A DNA stretch of 64,000 bases. Source: JAHWKI01 sp035513575 (GTDB lineage: Bacteria > Gemmatimonadota > Gemmatimonadetes > Longimicrobiales > RSA9). The position numbers and the translations under genes were made by a program. Of the stretch, positions 51,222 to 59,345 are shown one piece after another. The notes beneath the pieces were generated by a model, which searched no databases, was not told where the DNA came from, and saw nothing but the letters and a program-made list of their open reading frames with translations. Positions within the stretch are counted from its first letter, which is position 1, and each line of letters starts with the position of its first letter. The stretch is from positions 62,001-126,000 of the forward strand of contig DATKBW010000015.1 in assembly GCA_035513575.1 (NCBI GenBank), read 5' to 3'.

Positions 51222-51695
51222 TCAGTTCAGGGTCATGGGAAGCGTGCGGAGCTTCATGATCTCGAACACCCGCTGGCCGGCCGGGAGCTGGATCACGACC
51301 TCCTCGCCCTCCCGGGCTCCCATGAGCCCCCGCGCCAGCGGGGAGGCCATCGAGATATGCCCCTTGTCCAGGTCCATGAAGTCGCCGGCCACGATGGTGT
51401 ATTCGTACTCGTCTCCCGACGTCTTCTCCCGGACCTTCATCCAGCTGCCGAAGCCCGCCCGGTCCGCCGGGATCGCGGCGACGTCGATGTTCGACAGCTC
51501 GCGCAGCCGCGTGGTCAGGTGGTTGAGCCGCGCCTGCACGAACTGCTGGCGCTCCAGCGCGGACTTGTAGTCCGCGTTCTCCCGGAGGTCCCCGAGCTCC
51601 ACGGCGGCCTTGATGGTCGCCGGGAGCGTCACGGTCAGCTCGTGCGTGAGGCGCTCGACCTCGCCCTCGAGCTTCTGGATGATCTCGTCAAGCAT
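51222..51695 (-). CDS. greA: Transcription elongation factor GreA
   Basis: Rescues backtracked RNA polymerase by stimulating transcript cleavage. 157 residues: the N-terminal coiled coil with the acidic tip (ELGDLRENADYKSALERQQF; Asp and Glu at the tip) and the C-terminal FKBP-like domain (YTIVAGDFMDLDKGHISMAS, PLARGLMGAREGEEVVI). ATG 51695 is used; no ribosome-binding site precedes it because a -10-like TACTTT lies just 7 bp upstream. Confidence 0.95.
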   Translation of the reverse strand: MLDEIIQKLEGEVERLTHELTVTLPATIKAAVELGDLRENADYKSALERQQFVQARLNHLTTRLRELSNIDVAAIPADRAGFGSWMKVREKTSGDEYEYTIVAGDFMDLDKGHISMASPLARGLMGAREGEEVVIQLPAGQRVFEIMKLRTLPMTLN

Positions 51696-51702
51696 GGCGG
51701 CA

Positions 51703-51731
51703 AAAGTAAGGACGGTCCGGGAGAGAGGGAA
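51703..51731 (-). promoter_or_regulatory. Candidate promoter of greA, leaderless type
   Basis: On the minus strand: TTCCCT (51731-51726), a 17-bp spacer and TACTTT (51708-51703), then TGCCGCC and the greA ATG. The -35 is weak, but the -10 and its 7-bp distance to ATG are identical to yicC. Confidence 0.45.
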
Positions 51732-51752
51732 CCTCCAGCCCCGCCGGACCGT
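51712..51752. repeat. Inverted repeat in the greA divergent region
   Basis: ACGGTCCGG (51712-51720) and CCGGACCGT (51744-51752) are perfect inverted copies separated by 23 bp and bracket the greA -35. This could be an operator or a hairpin. Confidence 0.75.
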
Positions 51753-51796
51753 AAGAGAGAGGCGGGTGAACGTACTGAATCGCAAGGAGTTAGGCA

Positions 51797-52441
51797 ATGA
51801 CAACGAGAATCGCGGCCCTTGCCCTGGCGGCGCTGCTCGCTCCCGCCGGCGTGGCGGCCCAGCAGGCCGGGGGGTGGTGGGCTCCCGTGGCCGAGCAGCT
51901 TCCCGCGACGAACGAGCGCCCCGGTCTGGTCTGCAGCATCGCCCCCGACCTGCCGGCGTGTCGCGGTGATGCCGCGCGAGAGGGGGATCGCGAGGCGCAG
52001 CGCCGGGACCGCGATGCCGCCGGGCGTGCGGGGCGGGACGATGGCCGCCGTGTCGAGGGACGCCGCGGCAATGGCCCGCCCTTCTGCCGGAACGGCCAGG
52101 GCCACCCGGTGCACGGGCGCCAGTGGTGCCGTGACAAGGGGTGGGACCAGGGCGGCTGGAGCGACGTGACCTGGGGCGACGTCATCCTGGGACCCCGCGA
52201 GCGGACCCGTGACGGCGAACGCCTCGATCGCGGAGCCCTCGCCGACGTCCTCGGGGACGTGGTCCTCCGCCGGCTCGATGCCCACGCCCGCACCGTCAAT
52301 GGCGGGCCCCTGGAGGGCCGGTTCGTCGACGGTCGCACCCGGGTCCTCCAGGTCCGGGCGGGTGATGTGCCGCTCGCCGAGCTCCTGGACGCCAACCGCG
52401 ACGGGCGCATCGATCGCATCCTCGTGCTGACGCCGCGCTAG
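51797..52441 (+). CDS. Secreted Arg/Asp-rich protein with EF-hand-like loop
   Basis: A 214-residue exported protein. A signal peptide (IAALALAALLAPAGVAAQQ) is followed by a Cys-containing segment and a stretch of alternating charges (REGDREAQRRDRDAAGRAGR). Then comes a folded C-terminal half with Trp-rich WDQGGWSDVTWGD and, near the end, LLDANRDGRIDRIL. The DxNxDGxID pattern matches a calcium-binding EF-hand/dockerin-type loop. AAGGAG precedes ATG 51797. It is divergent from greA and closed by the terminator at 52469. Family unknown. Confidence 0.78.
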   Translation: MTTRIAALALAALLAPAGVAAQQAGGWWAPVAEQLPATNERPGLVCSIAPDLPACRGDAAREGDREAQRRDRDAAGRAGRDDGRRVEGRRGNGPPFCRNGQGHPVHGRQWCRDKGWDQGGWSDVTWGDVILGPRERTRDGERLDRGALADVLGDVVLRRLDAHARTVNGGPLEGRFVDGRTRVLQVRAGDVPLAELLDANRDGRIDRILVLTPR

Positions 52442-52468
52442 CGCGCCGCACAGGGAACGGAATTTGCA

Positions 52469-52499
52469 CCCGCTCCGCCCCGCGCGGAGTGGGTTTTTT
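52469..52499 (+). terminator. Intrinsic terminator after the secreted protein gene
   Basis: CCCGCTCCGC (52469-52478) pairs with GCGGAGTGGG (52484-52493) over 10 bp with one G-U, followed by six T. Classic rho-independent form. Confidence 0.88.
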
Positions 52500-52534
52500 C
52501 GTGCGCTCATGCACCAGAAAACGGGGGAGACGAC

Positions 52535-53209
52535 GTGTTCTCGAAGGGTCTTTCTGAAGGGGCGCGCAAGCGCGTGGAGCTGGCGGTCGCGGTGGCGCAG
52601 GAGAAGTTGCTGTCGACCCACGTGGACCATTCGCTCGACCTGATCGCACTCATCGACGAGCAGGTCAGCTTCACCGATGCCCTGGAGATCTACGGGCGTC
52701 TGCTCCGCCTCGACGACGACGACGCGCAGAACATCACCACGCGGTCGCTGGCCATCCTCGGCGAGAAGGCGGGTGACGCCCCGGTGGTCGAGCCGAAGCG
52801 CCCGCCGCCGCGGCCGGAGCCCGAGGACGAGGACCGCGAGCCGAACGGCCGGTCGCTCTTTGGCGGGCTGCGCAACCGACTGCGGGGCCGGGTCAATGAG
52901 GAGCTGCGCCGGAAGATCGAGTTCATCGCGGCGAGGACGGAGGTCGCGCTGATCCGGACCCACACCGACAACGCCGTCCAGTTCGTGGGAATCCTCCACG
53001 AGGAGCTGGAGGAAAAGGAGGCCGTCGAGCTGTATCTCGACGCGCTGGACGTCAGGGAGTCGATCGCCGAGGTCACCTATTTCCTGGCCCTTTCCCGTCT
53101 CGCCGACGACATCCTGCCCGCCCATGGCTCCAGCCTGGCCGCCAGGCGTCGGGGGGCGGGGATGCCGACGCACGCGGAGGTGGCCGGACCGCTGCACGCG
53201 TCCGAGTAG
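52535..53209 (+). CDS. Uncharacterised protein with two internal repeats
   Basis: A 224-residue cytoplasmic protein starting at GTG 52535 and belonging to no family I recognise. Residues 12-75 and 126-189 align without gaps at a constant offset of 114. Shared positions include Glu15/129, THxD at 28-31/142-145, Glu42/156 and ExY at 51-53/165-167. The two helical repeats are joined by a Pro/Glu/Asp-rich linker (KRPPPRPEPEDEDREP) and a Gly/Arg segment. The conserved His and Asp hint at a site formed once per repeat; no function is claimed. Preceded by a strong terminator, so it is a separate unit. Confidence 0.75.
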   Translation: MFSKGLSEGARKRVELAVAVAQEKLLSTHVDHSLDLIALIDEQVSFTDALEIYGRLLRLDDDDAQNITTRSLAILGEKAGDAPVVEPKRPPPRPEPEDEDREPNGRSLFGGLRNRLRGRVNEELRRKIEFIAARTEVALIRTHTDNAVQFVGILHEELEEKEAVELYLDALDVRESIAEVTYFLALSRLADDILPAHGSSLAARRRGAGMPTHAEVAGPLHASE

Positions 53210-53587
53210 GCGGCCGCACGATGGCGCGATGGGATGGAGGGAGGAAGAGGGGGAGCGTGGCCGCGGGCCGCTCTTCCCCTCTCCGTTTCTTCAGGGCGGG
53301 TTTGTCCGGCACGGCGGGTGCATCACGGCGCCGTGCGGCTCGGGAGCCCGGATGTGGCACCGGGATTGCACAGCCCAGAGCCGGACGCAGGAAGACCACA
53401 AGGCGCACCGGAGTTCGGCCCCTCGGTTGAGCAGGCCGGGCGACAGCCGGGGCCTCGGGCCGGAGCGCCTGGTGTAATTCCTGCATGGGTCCGCGAACCG
53501 ATCTCTCCGCTCGGGGCGGACGCGGTTCGAGTCGGCGGAGTCAAGGAGTCGAGAGCAATGGAATCCTTCATTTCAAGGAGACCTCAC
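53210..53587. other. 378-bp non-coding gap with possible terminator
   Basis: No credible gene is visible. An imperfect hairpin, GGGG(G)AGC with GCTCTTCCCC (about 53250-53288), followed by GTTTCTTC, may end the 52535 gene. No convincing -35/-10 pair was found for the downstream barrel gene, although TGTAATTC near 53475 is a possible -10. The 100 bp before 53588 would be its leader, with CAAGGAGA as ribosome-binding site. Confidence 0.5.
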
Positions 53588-54922
53588 ATGATGAAGCGTA
53601 CGATGTGGGCCGCACTGGCGGTCGCTGTCGTCGGTCTCTTCGGAGCCCGGCCGGCGGACGCCCAGGAGTTCCCCGATTACAAGTTCGACATTGGGGTGTT
53701 CGGTGGTGGGTCGTGGTATTCGGCCATGCTGGACGATGCGCATCTGAACGAGGGCACGGATGCCGTCCGCTACAAGGCGGGCTGGGTGACCGGCCTCCAG
53801 GCGACGTGGTGGGCGACGCCGCGCTTCGGGATCCGGGCGAACGGCGCGTTTTCCGAGCGTCCGATCACGGGCGGCGAGGACGCGTTCCAGGACGCGGATG
53901 GAAACCTGCTGGGCGATGTGAACCTGTGGAGCGCCAGCGGTGACCTCATGATCCGGCTGGTGCCGGATGGCTACCTGATGGGCGGCATGCGGTCCATGCC
54001 GTACCTGGCGCTGGGCATCGGCGGGAAGAACACGAATCCGCCCGGTGACAACCTGCTGCCGAGGACGGATGAGGAGGAGACCGGCACGGCCTTCGCGCCT
54101 CAGGCCGGGCTGACCGTGTACCAGGTTTCGAGGTGGACGATCATGGGCCTCGCGGCCCTGGGCACCGACGTCCGGCTGGCGGACAACTTCGGGCTGCGGC
54201 TCGAGGTGGGCGATCGCATCTGGGATGCCACCCTCGCCAACGCCGCGGAGTATGCCACCAACCCCGATGAGGACTACGGCAAGGTGACCCACGAGATCTT
54301 CGGGCAGATCGGCGCGCACCTGCTGCTCGGCCTGGCCGCACCGGAGGTCGTCGCGGTGGCGCCTGCGCCGCCGCCGCCGCCCGCCCCTGCGCCGCCGCCG
54401 CCGCCGGTGGAGGAGCGGATCTCGGTCTGCGTGATCGATCCGGCCGCGCCGGGCGGGATCCGGATGGTGGACGCGATCTACCTGCCGGAGCGTGGCGACA
54501 CGATGGTTGTGGTGAGCGGGCAGCGGCAGGCGCTGCGGGGCACGCTGCCGCGCGTGATGCTGGCGAACGAGTCCGACTGGTTCGTGCGGGGTGAGCCGCT
54601 GCAGCTGCGGCTCGCGCCGGACCTGACGCTGGAGTACACGACCTGGCAGTCGGGCCGCGTGATCCCGGCGACGGACCTGGAGTACCTGGGCAACGTCCGG
54701 GGGCTGCCGGTCTACGCCTCCCGCAACGATGTCGAGGATTTCCGGACGGACCTGCGCGAGCTGCGTCGGGCGCAGGCGAACAACGACCTGGACGCCATTC
54801 TGGCTGCGCGCGCGGACATCCGCAGCGAGATCGAGGACATTCAGTTCCTCTACGTCCCGCTGCGGCCCGTCGGCTGCGTCTTCCAGACGGTGCAGCAGGT
54901 CGAGCAGGTGCGGAAGAAGTAA
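53588..54922 (+). CDS. Outer-membrane beta-barrel protein with proline hinge and C-terminal domain
   Basis: A 444-residue exported protein. Signal peptide WAALAVAVVGLFGARPADAQ; then a barrel-like half (FDIGVFGGGSWYSAMLD, GLQATWWATPRFGIRANGAF, FGLRLEVGDRIWDATL); then a hinge of Ala/Pro (APPPPPAPAPPPPPV, about 255-275); then a C-terminal domain without the OmpA peptidoglycan-binding motif (ISVCVIDPAAPGGIRMVDAI, LEYLGNVRGLPVYASRNDVE). AAGGAG places the start at ATG 53588 rather than an ATG 30 bp upstream. Followed by a strong terminator. The C-terminal domain is not one I recognise. Confidence 0.8.
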   Translation: MMKRTMWAALAVAVVGLFGARPADAQEFPDYKFDIGVFGGGSWYSAMLDDAHLNEGTDAVRYKAGWVTGLQATWWATPRFGIRANGAFSERPITGGEDAFQDADGNLLGDVNLWSASGDLMIRLVPDGYLMGGMRSMPYLALGIGGKNTNPPGDNLLPRTDEEETGTAFAPQAGLTVYQVSRWTIMGLAALGTDVRLADNFGLRLEVGDRIWDATLANAAEYATNPDEDYGKVTHEIFGQIGAHLLLGLAAPEVVAVAPAPPPPPAPAPPPPPVEERISVCVIDPAAPGGIRMVDAIYLPERGDTMVVVSGQRQALRGTLPRVMLANESDWFVRGEPLQLRLAPDLTLEYTTWQSGRVIPATDLEYLGNVRGLPVYASRNDVEDFRTDLRELRRAQANNDLDAILAARADIRSEIEDIQFLYVPLRPVGCVFQTVQQVEQVRKK

Positions 54923-54947
54923 CACCGCGCCCGCGCGGGAAGAGGGG

Positions 54948-54983
54948 GCGGCGCCCGCCCACGGTCGGGCGCCGCTTCTTTTT
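54948..54983 (+). terminator. Intrinsic terminator after the barrel gene
   Basis: A perfect 10-bp stem, GCGGCGCCCG/CGGGCGCCGC (54948-54957, 54966-54975), with an 8-nt loop, followed by TTCTTTTT. Confidence 0.9.
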
Positions 54984-55010
54984 GCGCCCGTTCCGGGGGC
55001 GCGCTACATT
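54982..55010 (+). promoter_or_regulatory. Candidate promoter of the transketolase operon
   Basis: TTGCGC (54982-54987), a 17-bp spacer and TACATT (55005-55010). The -35 overlaps the T run of the preceding terminator. It would drive tktN-tktC-rpiA-rpe-tRNA-Leu. Confidence 0.55.
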
Positions 55011-55052
55011 TTCGGATCTCTGGCACCTGTCCCGATCCCTGGCCTGGAGGCG

Positions 55053-55946
55053 ATGAATACCGCAGTCGAGAACGCGCCGGACCTGCGCGACCTGAGAGAC
55101 CGGGCGACGACCCTCCGTCGCCACATCGTGCGGATGCTCGCGAAGGCCGGCAGCGGCCACCCGGGCGGCTCCCTGTCCGCCGTCGAGTTCGTCACGGCGC
55201 TCTATTTCGGCGGGGTCCTGCGGTACGACCCGAAGCGTCCGGACTGGCCGGATCGCGACCGCTTCATCCTGTCCAAGGGTCATGGGGTCCCGGTCCTCTA
55301 CGCGGCGCTGGCCGAGGCGGGGTACTTCCCGCGCGAGGAGCTGTCCACGCTGCGGGAGATCGACAGCCGGCTGCAGGGCCACCCGGTCTACGGGACCGCG
55401 CCGGGGATCGAGGCGTCGACAGGCTCGCTGGGACAGGGGCTCTCCATCGGTCTGGGGATCGCCCTCGCGGGGCGCCTGGATCGCAGGGATTTCCGTGTCT
55501 TCGTCCTGCTGGGCGATGGGGAGTGCCAGGAGGGGCAGGTCTGGGAGGCCGCCATGGCCGCCGGACACCACCGCCCGGACAACCTGATCGCCATGGTGGA
55601 CGCCAATGGGTTCCAGCTCGATGGCGCCATCGAGGACATCATGGGGCTCGAGCCGTTCGCGGCGAAATGGGAGGCGATGGGTTGGGCGGTCCGGGTCATC
55701 GATGGCCACGACCTCGCCGCGGTCAGCGACGCCCTGCGCTGGGCCATGGACGAGCCCGGCCCGGCGTGCATCATCGGTCGGACCGTGAAGGGGAAGGGCG
55801 TCAGCTTCATGGAGAACGAGAACAAGTACCACGGCGTGGCGCCCTCGGACGAGGAGATGGAAAAGGCGCTGCTGGAGCTGGGGGTGGAAGCGGCCGAACG
55901 GTCCATCGAGGCCGACGCGGCGGCGGAGAAGGAGGCGGGGCGATGA
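55053..55946 (+). CDS. Transketolase N-terminal subunit
   Basis: The thiamine-diphosphate-binding half of a split transketolase (pentose phosphate pathway), 297 residues. AKAGSGHPGGSLSAVEFVTA, ILSKGHGVPVLYAAL and GSLGQGLSIGLGIALA, and the ThDP/Mg motif LLGDGECQEGQVWEAAMAAG, continuing to MVDANGFQLDG, are all present. CTGGAGG precedes ATG 55053. The C-terminal subunit gene follows with an ATGA overlap. Together they equal one full-length enzyme. Confidence 0.94.
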   Translation: MNTAVENAPDLRDLRDRATTLRRHIVRMLAKAGSGHPGGSLSAVEFVTALYFGGVLRYDPKRPDWPDRDRFILSKGHGVPVLYAALAEAGYFPREELSTLREIDSRLQGHPVYGTAPGIEASTGSLGQGLSIGLGIALAGRLDRRDFRVFVLLGDGECQEGQVWEAAMAAGHHRPDNLIAMVDANGFQLDGAIEDIMGLEPFAAKWEAMGWAVRVIDGHDLAAVSDALRWAMDEPGPACIIGRTVKGKGVSFMENENKYHGVAPSDEEMEKALLELGVEAAERSIEADAAAEKEAGR

Positions 55947-56929
55947 GCGACCTGTTTCCGGGGCTCGAGATGGGCAGGGCGACGCGGGACGCCTACGGCG
56001 AAGCGCTGCGGGACCTCGGCCGGGAGCACGAGGACATCGTCGTCCTGGACGCCGACCTGGCGAAGAGCACCAAGAGCTGGGCCTTCGGAGCGGAGTTCCC
56101 CGACCGGTTCATCAACGTGGGGATCCAGGAGGCGAACATGGTGGGCATGGCCGGAGGACTGGCCATGGCGGGGAAGGTGCCGTTCATTTCCAGCTTCGCC
56201 TGCTTCGTGATCCTGAAGGGCTTCGACCAGCTCCGGATGGCCGTGAGCTATCCGCACGTCAACGTGAAGATCGCCGGCAGCCACCAGGGGATCAGCGTGG
56301 GCGAGGACGGGGCGAGCCAGCAGTCGGTGGAGGACGTGGCGCTGGCGTGCAGCCTCCCGGGGATGGTGGTGTGCGTACCGGCCGACGAGCACGAGACCCG
56401 GGCGGCGGTGAAGGCCGCCTACGCGCACCGCGGGCCGGTCTACCTGCGGACGGGCCGCCCGAAGGCGCCGCTGATCTACGACCGCGAGCCGGCGTTCTCC
56501 TTCGGCCGGGCGTCGCGTGTGAGGGAGGGCGGGGACGTCACCATCATCGCCAACGGCCTGATGGTGGGAGCGGCGGTGGTGGCCCACAACCGGCTGCGGG
56601 AGGACGGGATCGAGGCGCGGGTCGTGAACATGGCGACCGTGAAGCCGCTGGACGAGGACGAGGTGGAAGCGGCCGCCCGTGAGACCGGCGCGATCGTGAC
56701 GGCCGAGGAGCACCTCAGGCACGGCGGGCTGGGGGCGGCCGTCGCGCAGGCCGCGGCGGCCCGGCACCCCGCCCCCATGGAGTTCGTCGGGCTGAACGAC
56801 ACCTACGCCGAGAGCGGCGAGCCCTCGGCGCTGCTGCGGAAGTACGGCCTCACCGCCGACGACATCGTGGCCGCGGTGCTGCGCGTGCTGGAACGGCGGG
56901 ATGCGCGGGTCGCGGGCGTCGGCCGGTAG
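55943..56929 (+). CDS. Transketolase C-terminal subunit
   Basis: The pyrimidine-binding and C-terminal half of the split transketolase, 328 residues: VVLDADLAKSTKSWAFGAEF, NVGIQEANMVGMAGGLAM (catalytic Glu), SFACFVILKGFDQLR, SHQGISVGEDGASQQSVEDV, and the C-domain from VTIIANGLMVGAAVV. It overlaps the N-subunit gene; rpiA follows after 11 bp, consistent with a pentose phosphate operon. Confidence 0.94.
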   Translation: MSDLFPGLEMGRATRDAYGEALRDLGREHEDIVVLDADLAKSTKSWAFGAEFPDRFINVGIQEANMVGMAGGLAMAGKVPFISSFACFVILKGFDQLRMAVSYPHVNVKIAGSHQGISVGEDGASQQSVEDVALACSLPGMVVCVPADEHETRAAVKAAYAHRGPVYLRTGRPKAPLIYDREPAFSFGRASRVREGGDVTIIANGLMVGAAVVAHNRLREDGIEARVVNMATVKPLDEDEVEAAARETGAIVTAEEHLRHGGLGAAVAQAAAARHPAPMEFVGLNDTYAESGEPSALLRKYGLTADDIVAAVLRVLERRDARVAGVGR

Positions 56930-56940
56930 CCCGCAGCGGG

Positions 56941-57645
56941 ATGATCACGCAGGACGAGCAGAAGCGCCGCGCCGCGGAGCGGGCCGTCGAGCTGGTGGAG
57001 GACGGGATGAAGCTCGGCCTCGGCACGGGATCCACCGCCCGCCGCGTGCTCGAGGCCCTGGCGGCCCGGCGCGGGCGCGGGGAGCTGGCGGGGATCGTCG
57101 GTGTGCCCACGTCGAAGAGCACGGAGTCGTATGCGCGGGAGCTGGGCATCCCCCTGGCGACGCTGGACGAGGAGACCCACCTCGACCTGACGCTGGACGG
57201 GGCCGACGAGGTCGACCCGGGCCTCGACCTCATCAAGGGGCTCGGCGGGGCGCTGCTGTGGGAGAAGATCGTCGCCGCGGCAACGGACCGGCTGGTGATC
57301 GTCGTGGATGAGAGCAAGCTGGTCACGCGCCTGGGGCTGCGCTCTCCCCTGCCGGTGGAGGTGGTCCCCTTCGGATGGCGGACGCACCTCGACCCGCTCC
57401 GGGCCATGGGCGCGGAGTTCGAGCTGCGGAAGCAGGGGAACGGTTCGCCGTTCGTCACCGACGGCGGCCACTACATCATCGACTGCGGCTTCCCCGGCGG
57501 GATCGAGAACCCGGAGCGCGTCGAGGCGCGCCTCAAGGGGCGCCCCGGGGTGGTCGAGACCGGGCTGTTCCTCGGCATGGCCGACACGGTGGTGGTGGCT
57601 GGCGCGGAGGGCGTGCGCGTGTTGCGTGCGGAGTCGCGCCGGTGA
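56941..57645 (+). CDS. rpiA: Ribose-5-phosphate isomerase A
   Basis: Interconverts ribose 5-phosphate and ribulose 5-phosphate. 234 residues with LGLGTGSTARRVLEAL (phosphate loop), DLTLDGADEVDPGLDLIKGL (catalytic Asp), KLVTRLG with catalytic Lys region, TDGGHYIIDC and GVVETGLFLG. Third gene of the pentose phosphate operon; its stop overlaps the GTG of rpe. Confidence 0.96.
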   Translation: MITQDEQKRRAAERAVELVEDGMKLGLGTGSTARRVLEALAARRGRGELAGIVGVPTSKSTESYARELGIPLATLDEETHLDLTLDGADEVDPGLDLIKGLGGALLWEKIVAAATDRLVIVVDESKLVTRLGLRSPLPVEVVPFGWRTHLDPLRAMGAEFELRKQGNGSPFVTDGGHYIIDCGFPGGIENPERVEARLKGRPGVVETGLFLGMADTVVVAGAEGVRVLRAESRR

Positions 57646-58310
57646 GCGTGAAGATCGCGCCGTCCATCCTCTCGGCGGACTTCGCCCGGCTCGCGGAGGG
57701 CGTGGCGGAAGCGCAGGCGGGGGGCGCCGACTGGATCCACGTGGACGTCATGGATGGCCACTTCGTGCCCAACATCACCATCGGCGTTCCCGTGGTGGCG
57801 GCGCTGCGGAAGGCGACGGAGCTGCCCCTGGACGTGCACCTGATGATCGACGCGCCGGAGCGCTTCGTGGACGCGTTCGTGGACGCCGGCGCCGATCTGT
57901 TGACGGTCCACGCGGAGGCCTCCGTGCACCTGCACCGGACCCTCCAGGCCATCCGGCATCACGGGATCCGGGCGGGGGTCTCCATCAACCCCGCGACGCC
58001 GGTAGCCGCGGTGGAGGAGGTGCTTCCCTTCGTGGACCTCGTGCTGGTCATGAGCGTGAACCCCGGCTTCGGCGGGCAGAGCTTCATCCCCACGAGCACC
58101 GGGAAGATCCGGAGGATCCGCGAGCGCCTGGACCGGGCCGGTCTCGACTCGGTGGACATCGAAGTGGACGGCGGGATCGGCCCCGACACCGCGGGGGAGG
58201 TCGCGGCGGCGGGGGCGACGGTGCTGGTGGCCGGCGCCGCGGTGTACAGGGGCGCCGGGACCGTCGCGGAGAACATCGCGGCCATACGCAGGGCCGCGGA
58301 CGAGGGCTGA
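57642..58310 (+). CDS. rpe: Ribulose-phosphate 3-epimerase
   Basis: Interconverts ribulose and xylulose 5-phosphates. 222 residues, TIM barrel: KIAPSILSADFARL, WIHVDVMDGHFVPNITIGVP (metal His and catalytic Asp), LDVHLMID, VLVMSVNPGFGGQSFIP and IEVDGGIGPDTAGEV with the second catalytic Asp. It starts at GTG 57642 within the rpiA stop. A tRNA-Leu begins 2 bp after its stop. Confidence 0.96.
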   Translation: MSVKIAPSILSADFARLAEGVAEAQAGGADWIHVDVMDGHFVPNITIGVPVVAALRKATELPLDVHLMIDAPERFVDAFVDAGADLLTVHAEASVHLHRTLQAIRHHGIRAGVSINPATPVAAVEEVLPFVDLVLVMSVNPGFGGQSFIPTSTGKIRRIRERLDRAGLDSVDIEVDGGIGPDTAGEVAAAGATVLVAGAAVYRGAGTVAENIAAIRRAADEG

Positions 58311-58312
58311 CG

Positions 58313-58395
58313 GCCGGGGTGGCGGAACGGCAGACGCGGGGGACTTAAAATCCCCTGCCCGCAAGGGCGTGTGGGTTCGAGACCCACCCCCGGCA
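58313..58395 (+). tRNA. tRNA-Leu (TAA)
   Basis: 83 nt, class II with a long variable arm (about TGCCCGCAAGGGCGT). Acceptor GCCGGGG/CCCCGGC, anticodon stem GGGGA/TCCCC with loop CTTAAAA giving anticodon TAA, T arm GTGGG/CCCAC, discriminator A as for Leu. No CCA encoded. It starts 2 bp after the rpe stop and is probably processed from the rpe mRNA. Confidence 0.97.
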
Positions 58396-58400
58396 CTATC

Positions 58401-59255
58401 TCACCGGGCCTGGCGCGTCCCGGTCACGGTGGTGCGTCGGCGGTCCCGCACGATCTCGAAGGAGATCGTCTCATCGGGGCGGTAGGACGCGATGATCGAG
58501 CGGGCGTGGGCCGGGTCCTGCACGCTCCGGCCGCCGATGCTCACGATCACATCGCCCGCGCGCAGCCCGAGGGAGGAGTCGCCGTCGGCGGCCGCGACCA
58601 GCACCCCCTCCGTCACGTCGAAGTACCTCCCGAGCCCTTCGTTCATCGCGACGAGGTCGAGCCCCGGGAGCGCGGCCCGGAGCCGGAGGCGCGCCGAGGG
58701 GGCGTAGATGCCGCCGGGCTGACGCTCCATGCGGGGGAAGGTCCAGGTCGCCCCGTCCCCCCCTGGCGTGAACTCGAAGAAGCCGTGGGCACGATCCGTC
58801 ACGACGCGGGCGGTCTGCTGCCGGCCCTCCCGGCTGTAGGTCACCGCCACGGTGTCTCCAGGCTCCACATCGCCCAGGATGTCGAGCAGGCGGTCCGCGG
58901 GGTCGTCGCCCAGGTCCGACCCGTTCAGCGCCAGCAGGATGTCCCCGCCCCGGATCCCCGCGCGGGCCGCCGGGCCGCCGTCCTCCACGTCCCGGAGCCG
59001 GATCCCGGTGCGACCGCCGACGTCCGCGGGCTCCCCGAGCTCGACGCCGAGGCGGGCGCGGTTGAAGCGCGCCATCGATCGCAGGACGCGGGGCGCCTCG
59101 CCGAGGCGCGGACAGACGCACTCGCCCTCGCGGGGGAGGGGCGTCCCGAGAGGCGGCGGCTCCTGGCCCGCCAGCGCGGGGGGGAGCAGCAGGAGGGCAG
59201 TCGCGGTCAGGAGCGGCGCGATGGGTGGCCGCCGGGTCAGCGCGCTGGTGTTCAT
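58401..59255 (-). CDS. Exported protein with two PDZ domains
   Basis: A 284-residue protein with a signal peptide (LLTATALLLLPPALAGQ). It has two PDZ domains: residues about 65-150 (RLGVELGEPADVGGRTGIRL, GPAARAGIRGGDILLALNG) and about 195-280 (VTEGVLVAAADGDSSLGLRA, GDVIVSIGGRSVQD). No protease domain is present, so it may be a periplasmic adaptor. Its end lies 5 bp from tRNA-Leu on the other strand. Confidence 0.85.
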   Translation of the reverse strand: MNTSALTRRPPIAPLLTATALLLLPPALAGQEPPPLGTPLPREGECVCPRLGEAPRVLRSMARFNRARLGVELGEPADVGGRTGIRLRDVEDGGPAARAGIRGGDILLALNGSDLGDDPADRLLDILGDVEPGDTVAVTYSREGRQQTARVVTDRAHGFFEFTPGGDGATWTFPRMERQPGGIYAPSARLRLRAALPGLDLVAMNEGLGRYFDVTEGVLVAAADGDSSLGLRAGDVIVSIGGRSVQDPAHARSIIASYRPDETISFEIVRDRRRTTVTGTRQAR

Positions 59256-59345
59256 GTTCGGTACTCCGAATCATCGAGGTCCTGCGGCGACTCCCGCCGC
59301 GGTTGGCCCTTGGATGCCGCCCCGGAACGACGGGGTTGCCTGCGC

